Source of the DNA: Deltaproteobacteria bacterium
GTDB lineage: Bacteria > Desulfobacterota > Desulfarculia > Adiutricales > Adiutricaceae
Reading direction: 5' to 3'
Length of the DNA stretch: 12,286 bases
NCBI GenBank assembly: GCA_031257955.1
Contig: JAIRNQ010000175.1
Coordinates: forward strand, 1-12,286
The notes beneath the pieces are model-generated. The model worked only from the letters and a program-made list of their open reading frames with translations. It did not search any database and was not told the DNA's origin. Numbering within the stretch: the first letter of the stretch is position 1; each line of letters opens with the position of its first letter. Shown piece by piece: positions 1 to 8,700 of this stretch. The translations under genes and the position numbers were made by a program.

Positions 1-571
1 GCAAGGGCCAGCCGTATTAAACAACTTGGGTCGGTTTGTTGGCATTTTAATCTCGCAAAATATACCTAAACGATACCGATCGTCTGCGGCCAGAAATTTG
101 AAAAGGAAGCGGGAGACGAAATAGTTCCGGCCTCGGAAGGTTTTGCCCAGAATACCTAAAAAAAAGACTTGGCGCAACTCAACGCTCCAAGTATCCAAGT
201 TACTCTCAAGTTTTTTAACCTTTTGAGCTTGCTTCTGGGATGATATCTAACTTGGCGATATCGCTTGTGGCGATGGACATTCGATGGGTAAGGCGAAGAG
301 GAGGTTGGGAGAATTTCCGTGAACGGATACAAAAAGTCGGTATAATTAAAGCTTACATTCATTACCGTCAACCTCTAATATACAGAACAACTAGCATATA
401 GGCAACGAAATTAATTAGGTGAGATCAAGAAAGGATCTCATAAATCCGTTCGTAAATAGCGGCCAAACAAGACTTGATCTCGTCTGTCTATGAGCCGTCC
501 AATTCGGATTTACTGATATTGCCAATATACTTCTTCAAAGACTTGAAGCCTTTTTGAATAGCCTAGTGGGG
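1..571. other. AT-richer edge region without a supported gene
   Basis: This stretch is visibly richer in A and T than the rest of the window and holds no open frame that reads like an intact protein. A frame open from the left edge on the plus strand (2-124, about 40 residues, basic end) could be the tail of a gene lying outside the window. Other short coding-like pieces occur on the minus strand, including one at 425-562 listed separately. A small inverted repeat, GAGATC at 421-426 against GATCTC at 434-439, has a 7-base loop and no T-run. The pattern fits decayed or transferred DNA, but I recognise no family. Confidence 0.5.
425..562 (-). pseudogene. possible remnant of a Lys/Ile-rich protein gene with one in-frame stop
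   Basis: On the minus strand a frame of 46 codons reads like a real protein C-terminus: a Lys/Ile-rich stretch beginning AIQKGFKSLKKYIGNISKSE, then an amber codon (plus-strand 488-490), then TDEIKSCLAAIYERIYEILS and a TGA stop at 425-427. A stop codon also precedes it at 563-565 and no start codon is evident, so it cannot be an intact gene. It may be a decayed fragment of acquired DNA. The fragment is short enough that chance is a serious alternative, and I cannot name a family. Confidence 0.2.
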
Positions 572-600
572 CCCATGGCCCATAATTTATGGGCCATGGG
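572..600 (-). terminator. 13-bp perfect hairpin beyond the AIM24 gene
   Basis: CCCATGGCCCATA at 572-584 pairs perfectly with TATGGGCCATGGG at 588-600 around a 3-base loop. It begins 26 bases past the stop of the AIM24 gene, where a transcript end or an RNA-stabilising structure would be expected. No T-run follows on either strand, so it is not a canonical intrinsic terminator. The arms themselves contain the palindrome CCATGG, so it could equally be a protein-binding site. Confidence 0.45.
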
Positions 601-626
601 TTCGGTTGGTCGGTCGATATTTGGGC

Positions 627-1292
627 TTAGGGGATTCCCAACCAGGACTTTAGGGCGCTCGGGTTGCGGGTTTGGATGTAGACGGTACCGGGGCCGGTGA
701 AGCGGCAGACCAGCATCTCGCCGCTGGTGATGGAGTTAATCCAGCCGCTGGAGGCTTTTTCGATTTTGTATTTCATGTAGTCGGGCCAAGCCACCAGGTG
801 GCCGTTGTCGATGATGACTTGCTCGCCGGGGGCCAGGTTGATCGGGTGGATGGCCCCATAGCTGCTGACAAAAACTAGGCCCCTTCCGGTAATGTTAACG
901 ACAAAGAAGCCCTCTTTGGAAAATAGCCCGCCCATGAGATTCTGCAGGGACGTTCCAACGTTGAGCTCGTCGGTACCGGCCAAAAATCCGTCCTTCTGGA
1001 CCATGAGGCCGAACTGGCCGTCGAGCTGGATGGGCACGATACCGCCGGGAACGGCGTGGCCAAGGATGACCTCGCCAGGTCCCCTCGTGGCTTTCAGGTA
1101 CTGAAAGAAGAACTTCTCTCCGCTTAGCTTTCGGGCGATGCCTTTGAACAAACCACCCTCGAGCCCGCCCGTCACTTCCACGGTCGTGCTCATGGCGATC
1201 ATGGCTCCGGACTCGGCTTTAAAACCCTCGCCGTGCTCGAGATAGACCTTGATCACCGGAAAGGCTTGGTCGTAAAGAATTTCGTAGCGCAT
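627..1292 (-). CDS. AIM24 / TIGR00266 family protein
   Basis: The 221-residue product has the pattern of the AIM24 family (TIGR00266) along its full length. Seen features include FKAESGAMIAMS near residues 24-35, the GGLFKGIARKLSGEKFFF segment at about 45-62, a GPGEVILG turn, a central KEGFF segment, NGHLVAWPDYMKYKIE, and the family-typical ending CRFTGPGTVYIQTR. There is no signal peptide or membrane segment. Bacterial members are thought to fold as stacked beta-sheets and have no settled biochemical function; the yeast relative is linked to mitochondrial inner-membrane organisation. The ATG at 1290-1292 is preceded by GGAGG (plus-strand 1303-1307) at 10 bases, which supports this start. A terminator lies just upstream, so the gene either has a very compact promoter in 1293-1337 or depends on read-through. 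Confidence 0.93.
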   Translation of the reverse strand: MRYEILYDQAFPVIKVYLEHGEGFKAESGAMIAMSTTVEVTGGLEGGLFKGIARKLSGEKFFFQYLKATRGPGEVILGHAVPGGIVPIQLDGQFGLMVQKDGFLAGTDELNVGTSLQNLMGGLFSKEGFFVVNITGRGLVFVSSYGAIHPINLAPGEQVIIDNGHLVAWPDYMKYKIEKASSGWINSITSGEMLVCRFTGPGTVYIQTRNPSALKSWLGIP

Positions 1293-1337
1293 TCTATAAA
1301 AACCTCCAAGGGACGCGGCTTAAGCGCGCCCCGGATT

Positions 1338-1364
1338 AAAAAAACCGACAATGGGGGATGTCGG
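1338..1364 (-). terminator. intrinsic terminator of the membrane-protein gene
   Basis: Read on the minus strand, CCGACA (1364-1359) pairs with TGTCGG (1350-1345) around an 8-base loop and is followed directly by seven T residues (1344-1338). It begins ten bases past the stop of the upstream gene at 1375, exactly where an intrinsic terminator should be. It separates that gene from the AIM24 gene. Confidence 0.87.
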
Positions 1365-1374
1365 CCGAAAGGGG

Positions 1375-2550
1375 TTATTTGGTTTCGATTGGAAAGACGG
1401 CCACCAAACCGGCGTCGGTAATGGGGTCGTTTCCGGAATGGGCCCGGATCTCATATTGGCCCGCGGCCCTGGGGAGGTCGAGAAAGAGTTCCTCCTCGGG
1501 CTCGGAAATGGCGATGGCGAAAGTGAAGGCGTCGGTTTTGGCCCCTTTGGGGAAAACCCCCACGAAGGCGCCGCTGGCGATGAGGTTGGTCGGGACTCCG
1601 GAAACCCGGACTTTGACGCGGGATCCGGCCTTAAAGTCGGCCTCGTCAATCTCTACCTTAAATTCGCCCGAGGCCCGCCCGGTCACGATAATGGAGGCCT
1701 TGGCCAAGAGATTTTCGGCGGTCGGCGTGCCCGTTCCAGAATAAACCCGGATCTCGTAGGTTCCGGAGCTGGGTGGGGCTTTCTGGGCGTTTTGGGTGGC
1801 CGCCGGGACGAAGGACGATACGAAGGAATCGTCGGGGCTCCCCTGATCGGCCACGGTCACGGTAACTTTTGACTCCTGGCCCTCAATGCCCAAAAGGGTC
1901 AATTCTATGGGCTCCTCGGGTAAGAAATCCACCTTGGACAGGACGATGGCCACGGCCACGCTGCCGATGGGCGCGGGTTCCGGTTCGGCCGGAGGTTCTT
2001 CGGCAGTCGGTTCAGTTTCGGCGACGGGCTCATCGATGGCCGGTTCAGTGGGGACCGGTTCAGTTGCGGCCGGCTCGGCCGGGGTTGGTTCCTCGGGGGC
2101 CGGTTCAGTCACGGCCGGCTCGGCGGCCGGCTCGGTCGGGGTTGGTTCCTCGGGGGCCGGTTCAGTCACGGCCGGGGTTGGTTCCTCGGCTGCCGGATCA
2201 GCGGCGGTTGGTACCTCGGCTGCCTGTTCAGCGGGTGCCGGTTCAGTCGCGGCCGGCTCGGCGGCCGGCTCGGCCGGGGTTGGTTCCTCGGGGGCTGGTT
2301 CAGTCGCGGGTGGTTCCTCGGCTGCCGGTTCAGTCGCGGCCGGGTCGGTCACGGCCGGTTCGGCGGCCGGGGGCTCGGTCACGGCCGGCTGGGCGGCGGC
2401 CGTTTTGGGTAGGGTGTCGTCGTGGGAGACGGCGAAAAGAATCACGCTGCCCACCAGGGCCAGGGCGACGAGGGCGATAATTATGGGGTATTTTTTCCGT
2501 CCGAAATAAGCCTGTAAGGCTTTTAGGGATTCTTTGTTCAAGCTCACCAT
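1375..2550 (-). CDS. membrane-anchored protein with Pro/Ala/Glu/Thr linker and two beta-sandwich-like domains
   Basis: The 391-residue product has a short basic cytoplasmic start, one hydrophobic segment at about 22-42 that is an uncleaved anchor rather than a cleaved signal, then a linker at about 51-194 built almost entirely of P, A, E and T in repeats such as EPAPEEPTPAEPAAEPA. Two C-terminal domains follow, at about 196-291 and 295-391. They appear to be a duplication: both carry a DF-x-x-G/E segment leading to a strand ending in LLGI or VSGV, and both end with G-x-YEIR-x-x-SG and then T-x(3-5)-L. They resemble Ig-like beta-sandwich modules of extracellular proteins, but I cannot name a Pfam family. 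The likely topology is N-inside with the linker spanning the periplasm or wall. ATG at 2548-2550 has GGGAGG (plus-strand 2556-2561) five bases upstream. The gene has its own terminator and a repeat-bearing upstream region. Function is unknown. Confidence 0.85.
   Translation of the reverse strand: MVSLNKESLKALQAYFGRKKYPIIIALVALALVGSVILFAVSHDDTLPKTAAAQPAVTEPPAAEPAVTDPAATEPAAEEPPATEPAPEEPTPAEPAAEPAATEPAPAEQAAEVPTAADPAAEEPTPAVTEPAPEEPTPTEPAAEPAVTEPAPEEPTPAEPAATEPVPTEPAIDEPVAETEPTAEEPPAEPEPAPIGSVAVAIVLSKVDFLPEEPIELTLLGIEGQESKVTVTVADQGSPDDSFVSSFVPAATQNAQKAPPSSGTYEIRVYSGTGTPTAENLLAKASIIVTGRASGEFKVEIDEADFKAGSRVKVRVSGVPTNLIASGAFVGVFPKGAKTDAFTFAIAISEPEEELFLDLPRAAGQYEIRAHSGNDPITDAGLVAVFPIETK
2062..2301 (-). 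repeat. 57-bp (19-residue) in-frame repeats in the linker
   Basis: Within the low-complexity linker the 19-residue unit EPAPEEPTPAEPAAEPAAT and close variants occur at residues 84-102, 130-148 and, truncated, 149-163. At the DNA level these are 57-bp units at 2245-2301, 2107-2163 and 2062-2106, with less regular sequence between. This suggests expansion by slippage or recombination, so linker length may vary between strains. Confidence 0.75.
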
Positions 2551-2585
2551 GCTAGCCTCCCGTTGAGGATGGGGATAATTGTTGG

Positions 2586-2603
2586 TGCCAAAAGGTTTTG
2601 GCG
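2586..2603. promoter_or_regulatory. operator-like dyad in repeat copy 1
   Basis: TGCCAAAA and TTTTGGCG flank GG; seven of eight positions pair perfectly and the outermost is T against G. A TTGACA box, read on the minus strand (plus 2618-2623), sits upstream, and the place where a -10 box would fall overlaps this dyad. No good -10 sequence is visible. A repressor or activator site is a reasonable inference. Confidence 0.45.
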
Positions 2604-2654
2604 AAACACTAAAGTTATGTCAAATAGGCGAATACGAATGGGATTAAACGTTGG

Positions 2655-2672
2655 CGCCAAAAGGTTTTGGCG
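2655..2672. promoter_or_regulatory. operator-like dyad in repeat copy 2
   Basis: CGCCAAAAGGTTTTGGCG is a perfect 8-bp inverted repeat with a 2-bp centre. It overlaps a second perfect palindrome, TTGGCGCCAA, at 2651-2660. The associated minus-strand TTGACA box is at 2687-2692, the same offset as in copy 1. The perfect symmetry here against one mismatch in copy 1 suggests this is the better-kept site. Confidence 0.5.
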
Positions 2673-2756
2673 AAAGACTAAAGTTGTGTCAAATAGGCGA
2701 ATACGAATGGGGTTAAACGTTGGCGGCAAAAGGATATCGATAATACTTTTTTATGT

Positions 2757-2787
2757 AAAAAAGGCTTAAATAAATTTAGTTTTTAAG
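2757..2787 (-). terminator. weak terminator candidate after the helicase gene
   Basis: On the minus strand CTTAAA (2787-2782) can pair with TTTAAG (2770-2765) around an 11-base loop that contains the helicase stop codon; CC and then six T residues (2762-2757) follow. The stem is mostly A-T, so it is thermodynamically weak, but the position and T-run are right. Confidence 0.35.
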
Positions 2788-5700
2788 TTTTTGGGCCATT
2801 TTTAGGACTTCGGCCAATTTGTTCCTGGTGGATTTGGCGAGCCTGGCTATCTCGAGGTGGCTGGCCATGGCTGGGATTTGTCTGTCGGTTGGGAAAGATC
2901 CGACGATCGTCATGGCCAGGCCCAGCAGTTCGGGGTAGGGGATTTGTTTAAGACCCCGACGGATCCCGGCCACGGTCAGGCCCCTAAAGTCGGTTACGTT
3001 GGCCGGTTCCATATTCGGCGGCCAGTAGACTACCTCGTGGTCGGGGGTGGCGGTTTTCTTCCGTTTATTGCCTATGGCCTGGGCGACGGCCCGGTCGATG
3101 TTGGCGCCGCGGCGGCTAAAGCCGTGGGCCTTGGTGAGGGCTTGGCTGAGGGTCTCGAGTTTTATGGGGCCCAGGCCGTCGATTAAGCGCAAGGTCAACT
3201 CGGACAAGGCGTCCCGGTAGTCAGTATCGGTCAGGCGGGAGGCGTCTTCCAGTTTAACAGCGACCAAAGCGGCGAAACCGTCCGGCTCGTCGCCGTTAGT
3301 CCCGTCTTGGCCGTTATCGGTAACCTTGGCGGGCCTGGCCAGGTCGGGCAAGGCCGGGTTGGATAAGGTCGGTTCGGACAAGCCAGTGCCGTCGGCCGGG
3401 GCGGCTTTGACGATTGATTCGATAAGGATGCTTTGAACGGAGTTTTTTATCAAAAGCTGAACTTCGTCTTCCTCTTCCTGATCCATCAAGACGCGTCCCA
3501 GGGGCGAGGTTTTGGCGTAGTGGTTTTTCTCCGGGTCGTTTTCCGATTCGGTAATCAGTATTTCTTTTACTTTCTGTGGCTCGTCCAGATACCTGACGGT
3601 CACCCGGTCGCCCACGGCCACCCGCTTGGCCGTTTCGGGGCCAGCGGGTTGGTCGTCGGTGGGGGCGGGTCGGTCGCCGGTTGGGCCGAAGTCGTCCGGG
3701 GATTCAAGGGATTCAGGGGATTCGGAGTCGGAGTCGTCCTTCGGGGTATCCGGTAAGTCGCCGTCCGGGCCCAGGGGCCCGGCCGGGTCTGGCCGGTGTT
3801 GCCTGGGCGGTGGGAGTTTGGCCAAGCTGGCTTGGGCTTCGGAGAGGTTTTTCTCCAGTTCGGCTTTGAGCGCGGCCAACTCGCCTTGGGGATTGGCATA
3901 CCAGGCGCCGGTCCAGAGGCGGGCCAACTTCCAGCCCAGGCCAGAGAGAACTTCCGGTCGGAGGCGGTCGCGATCCCGGTCGGAGACGTCGCGGTCGTAA
4001 GATTCCCCGTCGCTTTCCAGGCCCATCAGGTAACCCAAGGGGTAAGATTCGCTTTTGGCCGCCAGATCCAGCTTGTAACCCTCGGTCCCCACCCGGCGAT
4101 CGACGGCGTAGCCCAGCCCCTCGACCTGGGACAACACGTAGTTTTCCAAGCTGGGCTCGGAGTCGGTATTTTTGGTTTCCCGAACGAAGGTCTGCCCGGT
4201 CCCACCCATCTCGCAGTAGGCAAGCCACTCCTTGAGCATGGCCGTGCCGGTTAAATCGCCCGGGTTGGCCCGGACGTCGGCCGGGGTCATGGAGGTGAAG
4301 GTTACGATTTTTTGCTTGGCCCGCGAGAAGAGAACGTTTAGGCGCCTTCGGCCGGAAGCGCCGGAGACGGGACCAAAACGTTGGGCCACCGGGCCGCCGG
4401 TTTTCTCCGGGCCGTATACCGTCCCGATAAAAATGACGTCTCGCTCGTCTCCCTGGACGTTTTCGAGGTTTTTGACGAAAAACGTTTCCAGCCCGTCGTT
4501 TTTGGCCTTCCACTTCTCCACGTACTTCATGGCGTAATCGTTGGCCTCGATGGCCCTCTCCATCAGATCGATTATGAAGTTGCGCTGTTTTTCGTTGAAG
4601 GTGACCATGCCCAGGGAGCGATCCGAGTCGGACAACATGTGTTCCAAGGCCCATTTGACCATGGTCTGGGCCTCGATGGGGTTTTGGCTTTTCTGGTACA
4701 GACCGTTGGCCTTAACCAGGCTCACGCCCATGTCCGGCCGCTTCTCCGAGGGCGAGGGGTAAACGACCAGCTCGTCGTCGTAAATGACCCGGTTGCAAAA
4801 ATTGATGAGCCCGGAGTGCCTGGAGCGGTAGTGCCATTTGAGCCGCCTCATGGGGACGTATATGGTTTTGGCCAGATCCAGTATGGACTCCTCTATGGCC
4901 TCGCCCTCGGCCTCGTCGTCGTCTAGGGCCGTCTCGCCCAAAACGTTCTTTTGAAAAAAGTTTGTGGGCGGAAGTTGGTTGGTATCCCCGACGATGACGA
5001 TTTGCCGGCAGCGGGCCAGCGAGGGGATGGCGTTTTCCGGGGGCATCTGGGAAGCCTCGTCCAAAATGCCCAAGTCGAAAAGCACGTTCTGGTCGGTCAG
5101 GTACTGGGAGACGGCCGTGGGCGACATCATCCAACAAGGCTTGATTTCCATGAGGGCCCGGGCCGCCCTGGAGATCAGTCGGCGGATGGGGATGAACTGT
5201 TTCTTCTTTCCGACCTCGTTTAAGAGAAGTGAGTACTCGGTATAGTCTTTCTTGAGCCCGACCGAGTTTCCCAGGGGCGGCTGGGCCAGGCGATGGAGGC
5301 CGTGGGCCAGATCCCGCTGGGCCCACTTGCTTAGATCGGCGTCCTTTCTGGCCAAAGTTTCGCGGTAACGGTTAAGCTCTGAGGCCGAAAAAGCCAAAAG
5401 GTCCTGGCTTCGGCTTTCCCTGACCTTGAGGGCCATGGCCCGATAAATGGTCGCCTCCAAAACGGGGGCCAAACCGGTCAGGGGGCGGTTTTCCGCCTCG
5501 TGGGCGGCCACGAACCAACCCAGTCCCAAGGCGGCCAGCTTGGCCTTGGCTTTAACCAAGCCGGAGTGGGCGAAGAGGCCGGCTTGATCTTCCGCCAGTT
5601 CGGAGGCCAGTTCGGAGGCCCGTCCGGGCGAACCGTCCGGCGGGAGGGCGGCTAAAGCCGGTGACAGATCCAGGCCGGTTAAGGTTTTGAGCGCGGCCAG

Positions 5701-8700
5701 GCTGGCCTCAACCTTTTTTAACTTTTGGGCGACGTCCGAAAGGATGCCCGCCAGCTCGCCCGAGCGCGGATTGGCCAAGGCCCGGTAGAGATCGCCCCCG
5801 TTGGGCCCAGCCGAACCGATCAGCTCCAGGGCCCACAGCTCAAGCTTTAGCGATTCCCCGGAGGTCTCTGGGCCGTTAAACTTGGCCCCCAATAGCTCCC
5901 GAGCTTTGGCGTCCCCGGCCAGATCGGCCTTAAGGTCAAAGCACTCCTTAACCAGGCCGATAAACCGGCGGGCCGAGGCTAGGCCTGGGTAGTCGGGGGT
6001 CCCGCCGGAGGGATTGGGCGAAGCGGCCGCCCCCGAGGCCGGCGGGGACAAAGTCGTGTCCCAGGCTTGGGCCATGAAGGCGTTGACGGCCCCGAAGTCG
6101 CCTTTGATCAAGGCTTGGCCTTGTTCGGGGTAGAGGAGTTTCCCCAGGGACTCGAAGGCCTCGGCCCGGCGGCCATAGAGGGCCCGCGTTTCGGCCAGGG
6201 TCTGGACCAGGTCCCGATAATTGTCGGGAACTTCCAAGATCTGGGGTCCGGCCTTTAGGGCGGCCGGGGAGAGCGGAATCGGTATGGAACTTAGGAGGCT
6301 GGCATCCTCAAACCAAAGAATGTCGCGGATTTCTTGGTTGGCCAAGCCCGGAAACTTTCTCTCAATGCCCAGATAGTAATCCAATATGGCCGACATGAGG
6401 GAAAAATCGGAGCGCAGGCCGTAAAAGACGGTCGGGAAGGCGGCCCGAAGCTGCTGGTTTTGTTCGAAGGACCGAAGGGAGGCGATAAAACCGGCCAACT
6501 CGTTTAGGGCAAAGGCGGCGGAGTTGGGCTCGAATTTGGCCCCGTTGGTCAGGGTCAGGAAAAAGGCCTTGGCCTTGCGAAAACCGCGGGAGAAGCGTCT
6601 CAGGAGACCGCCGTTTTGGAGTTCCGAGGCGGCCTGGATCAGCGAATTCGGGTCGGCGAAGAGGTTGGGGGAGGTCCTTAAGGGGAAAGTGCCCGAGAGC
6701 TTGGTTTCATGATCGCGCAGGAAGCGCCCTTGGTTTATGAGGTACTGGAGCTGGCCCAATAACGTGGCCGAGGGGGGAGTGGGCATTCGCAGGCCCAGAA
6801 CCCGGGGATCGTAAGCGGTGACGTGCTCCCTCACGGCGGCCATGGTGGCGAAGGATCGGGTGGCCAGATCGCCGGCCCCCAAACTGGCCCCGGCCAGTTT
6901 GGGGGCGGCGTCAATCAGCGGGGCCAGGTTGCTCTCGTCGGTTCGCAATAGGTTCAAGGCGTCGTTTAGGGCCTGGAGCTCTTGGCGCTCGCTTTCCCAA
7001 TCGAGGGATTTGAAACCGGCATTGGAGGCCATGTCGGCGGCTTGGTTAAGCCTCTCCAGGGTCTCCGGGGAGTCGGGCCAGAGTAAAAGATTGCTTAGCC
7101 CTTCCTTCAGAAAGCCGTATCTGGCCAGTTTTTTGAAAAAGCCTAGGACCGTTTCCAGATTCTCCGGCTGGGAAAGCCTGTCGATTGAGTCCCGATCCAG
7201 ATTGGGGTAAACCGGGGCCAACCGGCCCAGAAAATCCAAGGCCAGATCGATCTCGCCGTCGGTGAGATCGTCTAAGGCAAAAACGGACATTTCGGCCTTT
7301 CTGGCCTGGATTTCCGAGAAGGCCTTGGCCAGATCGGTAGCCTCGTCCTTGATCCTTTGGGCCGAAAAGGCGTCCAGATCGGTAACCGTCACCCCTTGCC
7401 AGTGGCCGGCGGCGGCCGCGGCCTCCGAGGCGGCTTGGCCCAGATCGTTTACGGCCGAAAGCAAAGCCTCGATTTTATACCGGTCGAAGGTCTCGAGGTT
7501 ATCGAAGGTGGGGCTAGCCAGGGCCTTGGGGGCCTCGGCCAAGCGGGCGTCGGTGGCCCGGAACCGCCCGAGGACGTCCCTTAGGCTAAAGCCGGTCGTC
7601 CCGAAGGGTTCGGACATGAGTTTTATGTACTCGTTTATCTTTTGCCTGGACTGGTTAAGGAGTTTGTAAAGTGGGGTTGGATCTTCCGGGGCCTCGGGAG
7701 GCGCCATGTACACCCGCGACCGAATGCCGGCGAAGACCTGGGCGCGCTCGGAGCGGTTGGCCTGGAGGGGCAGCAAAAAACCGCCCAGGCCTATGGCCTC
7801 CAGACGGGACTTAACCACCTCCAGGGCGGCCATTTTTTCGGCCACGAACAAAACCTTGAGACCCTTTTTCAGGGCGGCGGCGATGAGGTTGACGATGGAC
7901 TGGGACTTGCCCGTGCCCGGCGGGCCCTCCAAGGCCATGTTTTTCCCCGAGAGGGCGTCGTAAACGGCGCTGACTTGGGAAGAGTCGGCCGAGAGGACCA
8001 AGGGGTTTACGGCGTTGTCAATCCGGGGATCGTCTACGTCGTGATTGGCCGCCGTCTGGACGGCGGTGTCCATTTGCCTGCCGCAAAGGAGATCGGTCAT
8101 GATCGGGTTTTGCGAGTACCAGATCTTGTCCGGGTGGAGGTCGTGGTAGATGGACATCCTGGCCGAGGGGAAGATGCCAAAAATGACCTGCCTGGAGATG
8201 TCCCAATTCGGGCGACCGCTTATGGTCTGCCTGACTTTCAGAAAATAGTCCTCGATTTTGTCGCCCGGCTCAAATTCCGGAAGCTCTATGGAGTGTTCCA
8301 GTTTAAGCTTTTCTGAAATGACGAAATTCAGGGCGCAGTCGTCGTCGGCGGAGACGAAGAACTTCGGTCCCTTGGAAGAGCGCTTCAAATCCAGCCTTAC
8401 GGGAAGAAGCACCAGGGGCGAATTAACCTGACGATCCTTGGCCGAAGAGTCCTGCCAGCGCAGTAAACCGAAGGCGGCGTGGAAGGCGTTGATGCCCGTC
8501 TCTTCCTCCCAGGTCCGGCACTTGGTAATCAGCGTGGTCAGTTGGCGATCCATGGCGCTGGGCAAAAACAAGGTTTGGATTTCGTCGTCCTCGCGTTTGG
8601 GTTCTTTGGCCTGTTGGGGCGTGGGCAGCTCGAAGCTCGGGTCGATTCCGCAATCCCTGGCGTGCCCGTCCAAGTTAAAATTGGCTTGGGTTTTACGGGG

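Larger units (their letters stand above)
2581..2733. repeat. 69-bp tandem repeat, two full copies and a partial third
   Basis: Copy 1 is 2581-2649 and copy 2 is 2650-2718; they agree at 65 of 69 bases. A truncated third copy starts at 2719 and fades after about 15 bases. A weaker match to the end of the unit lies before copy 1 (about 2566-2580). Each copy carries a dyad of the form GCCAAAA-GG-TTTTGGC and, on the minus strand, a TTGACA box. The array fills the intergenic space directly upstream of the membrane-protein gene. Confidence 0.92.

Noticed and set aside
156..371. Minus-strand frame of 71 residues with a TTG start
   Set aside because: It has no ribosome site, no recognisable pattern and an odd Arg/Lys/Tyr-rich middle; a neighbouring frame reads equally well for a stretch, so neither is convincing.
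1351..2509. Long plus-strand frames opposite the membrane-protein gene, one rich in Gly/Ser/Ala/Val and one in Arg/Pro
   Set aside because: They are frame shadows of the PAET-coding repeats on the minus strand; they lack ribosome sites and overlap a gene with clear start, terminator and domain structure.
2581..2733. CRISPR-like array
   Set aside because: The whole 69-bp unit is repeated with no variable spacer, and there are only about two copies and no cas gene.
2544..2769. Short frames through the 69-bp repeats on both strands (repeated peptides of about 23 residues)
   Set aside because: The period is a multiple of three, which keeps any frame open. Three of the four differences between copies change the plus-strand peptide, there is no good ribosome site, and the minus frame overlaps the start of the real gene.
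3713..4654. Minus-strand frame of 313 residues rich in Arg and Gly inside the helicase gene
   Set aside because: It is out of frame with the helicase, whose motifs run without interruption across the same bases.
7642..8316. Plus-strand frame of 224 residues opposite the helicase N-terminal part
   Set aside because: It is antisense to the Walker A and DUF4011 coding region, lacks recognisable domains and has the composition of a shadow frame.
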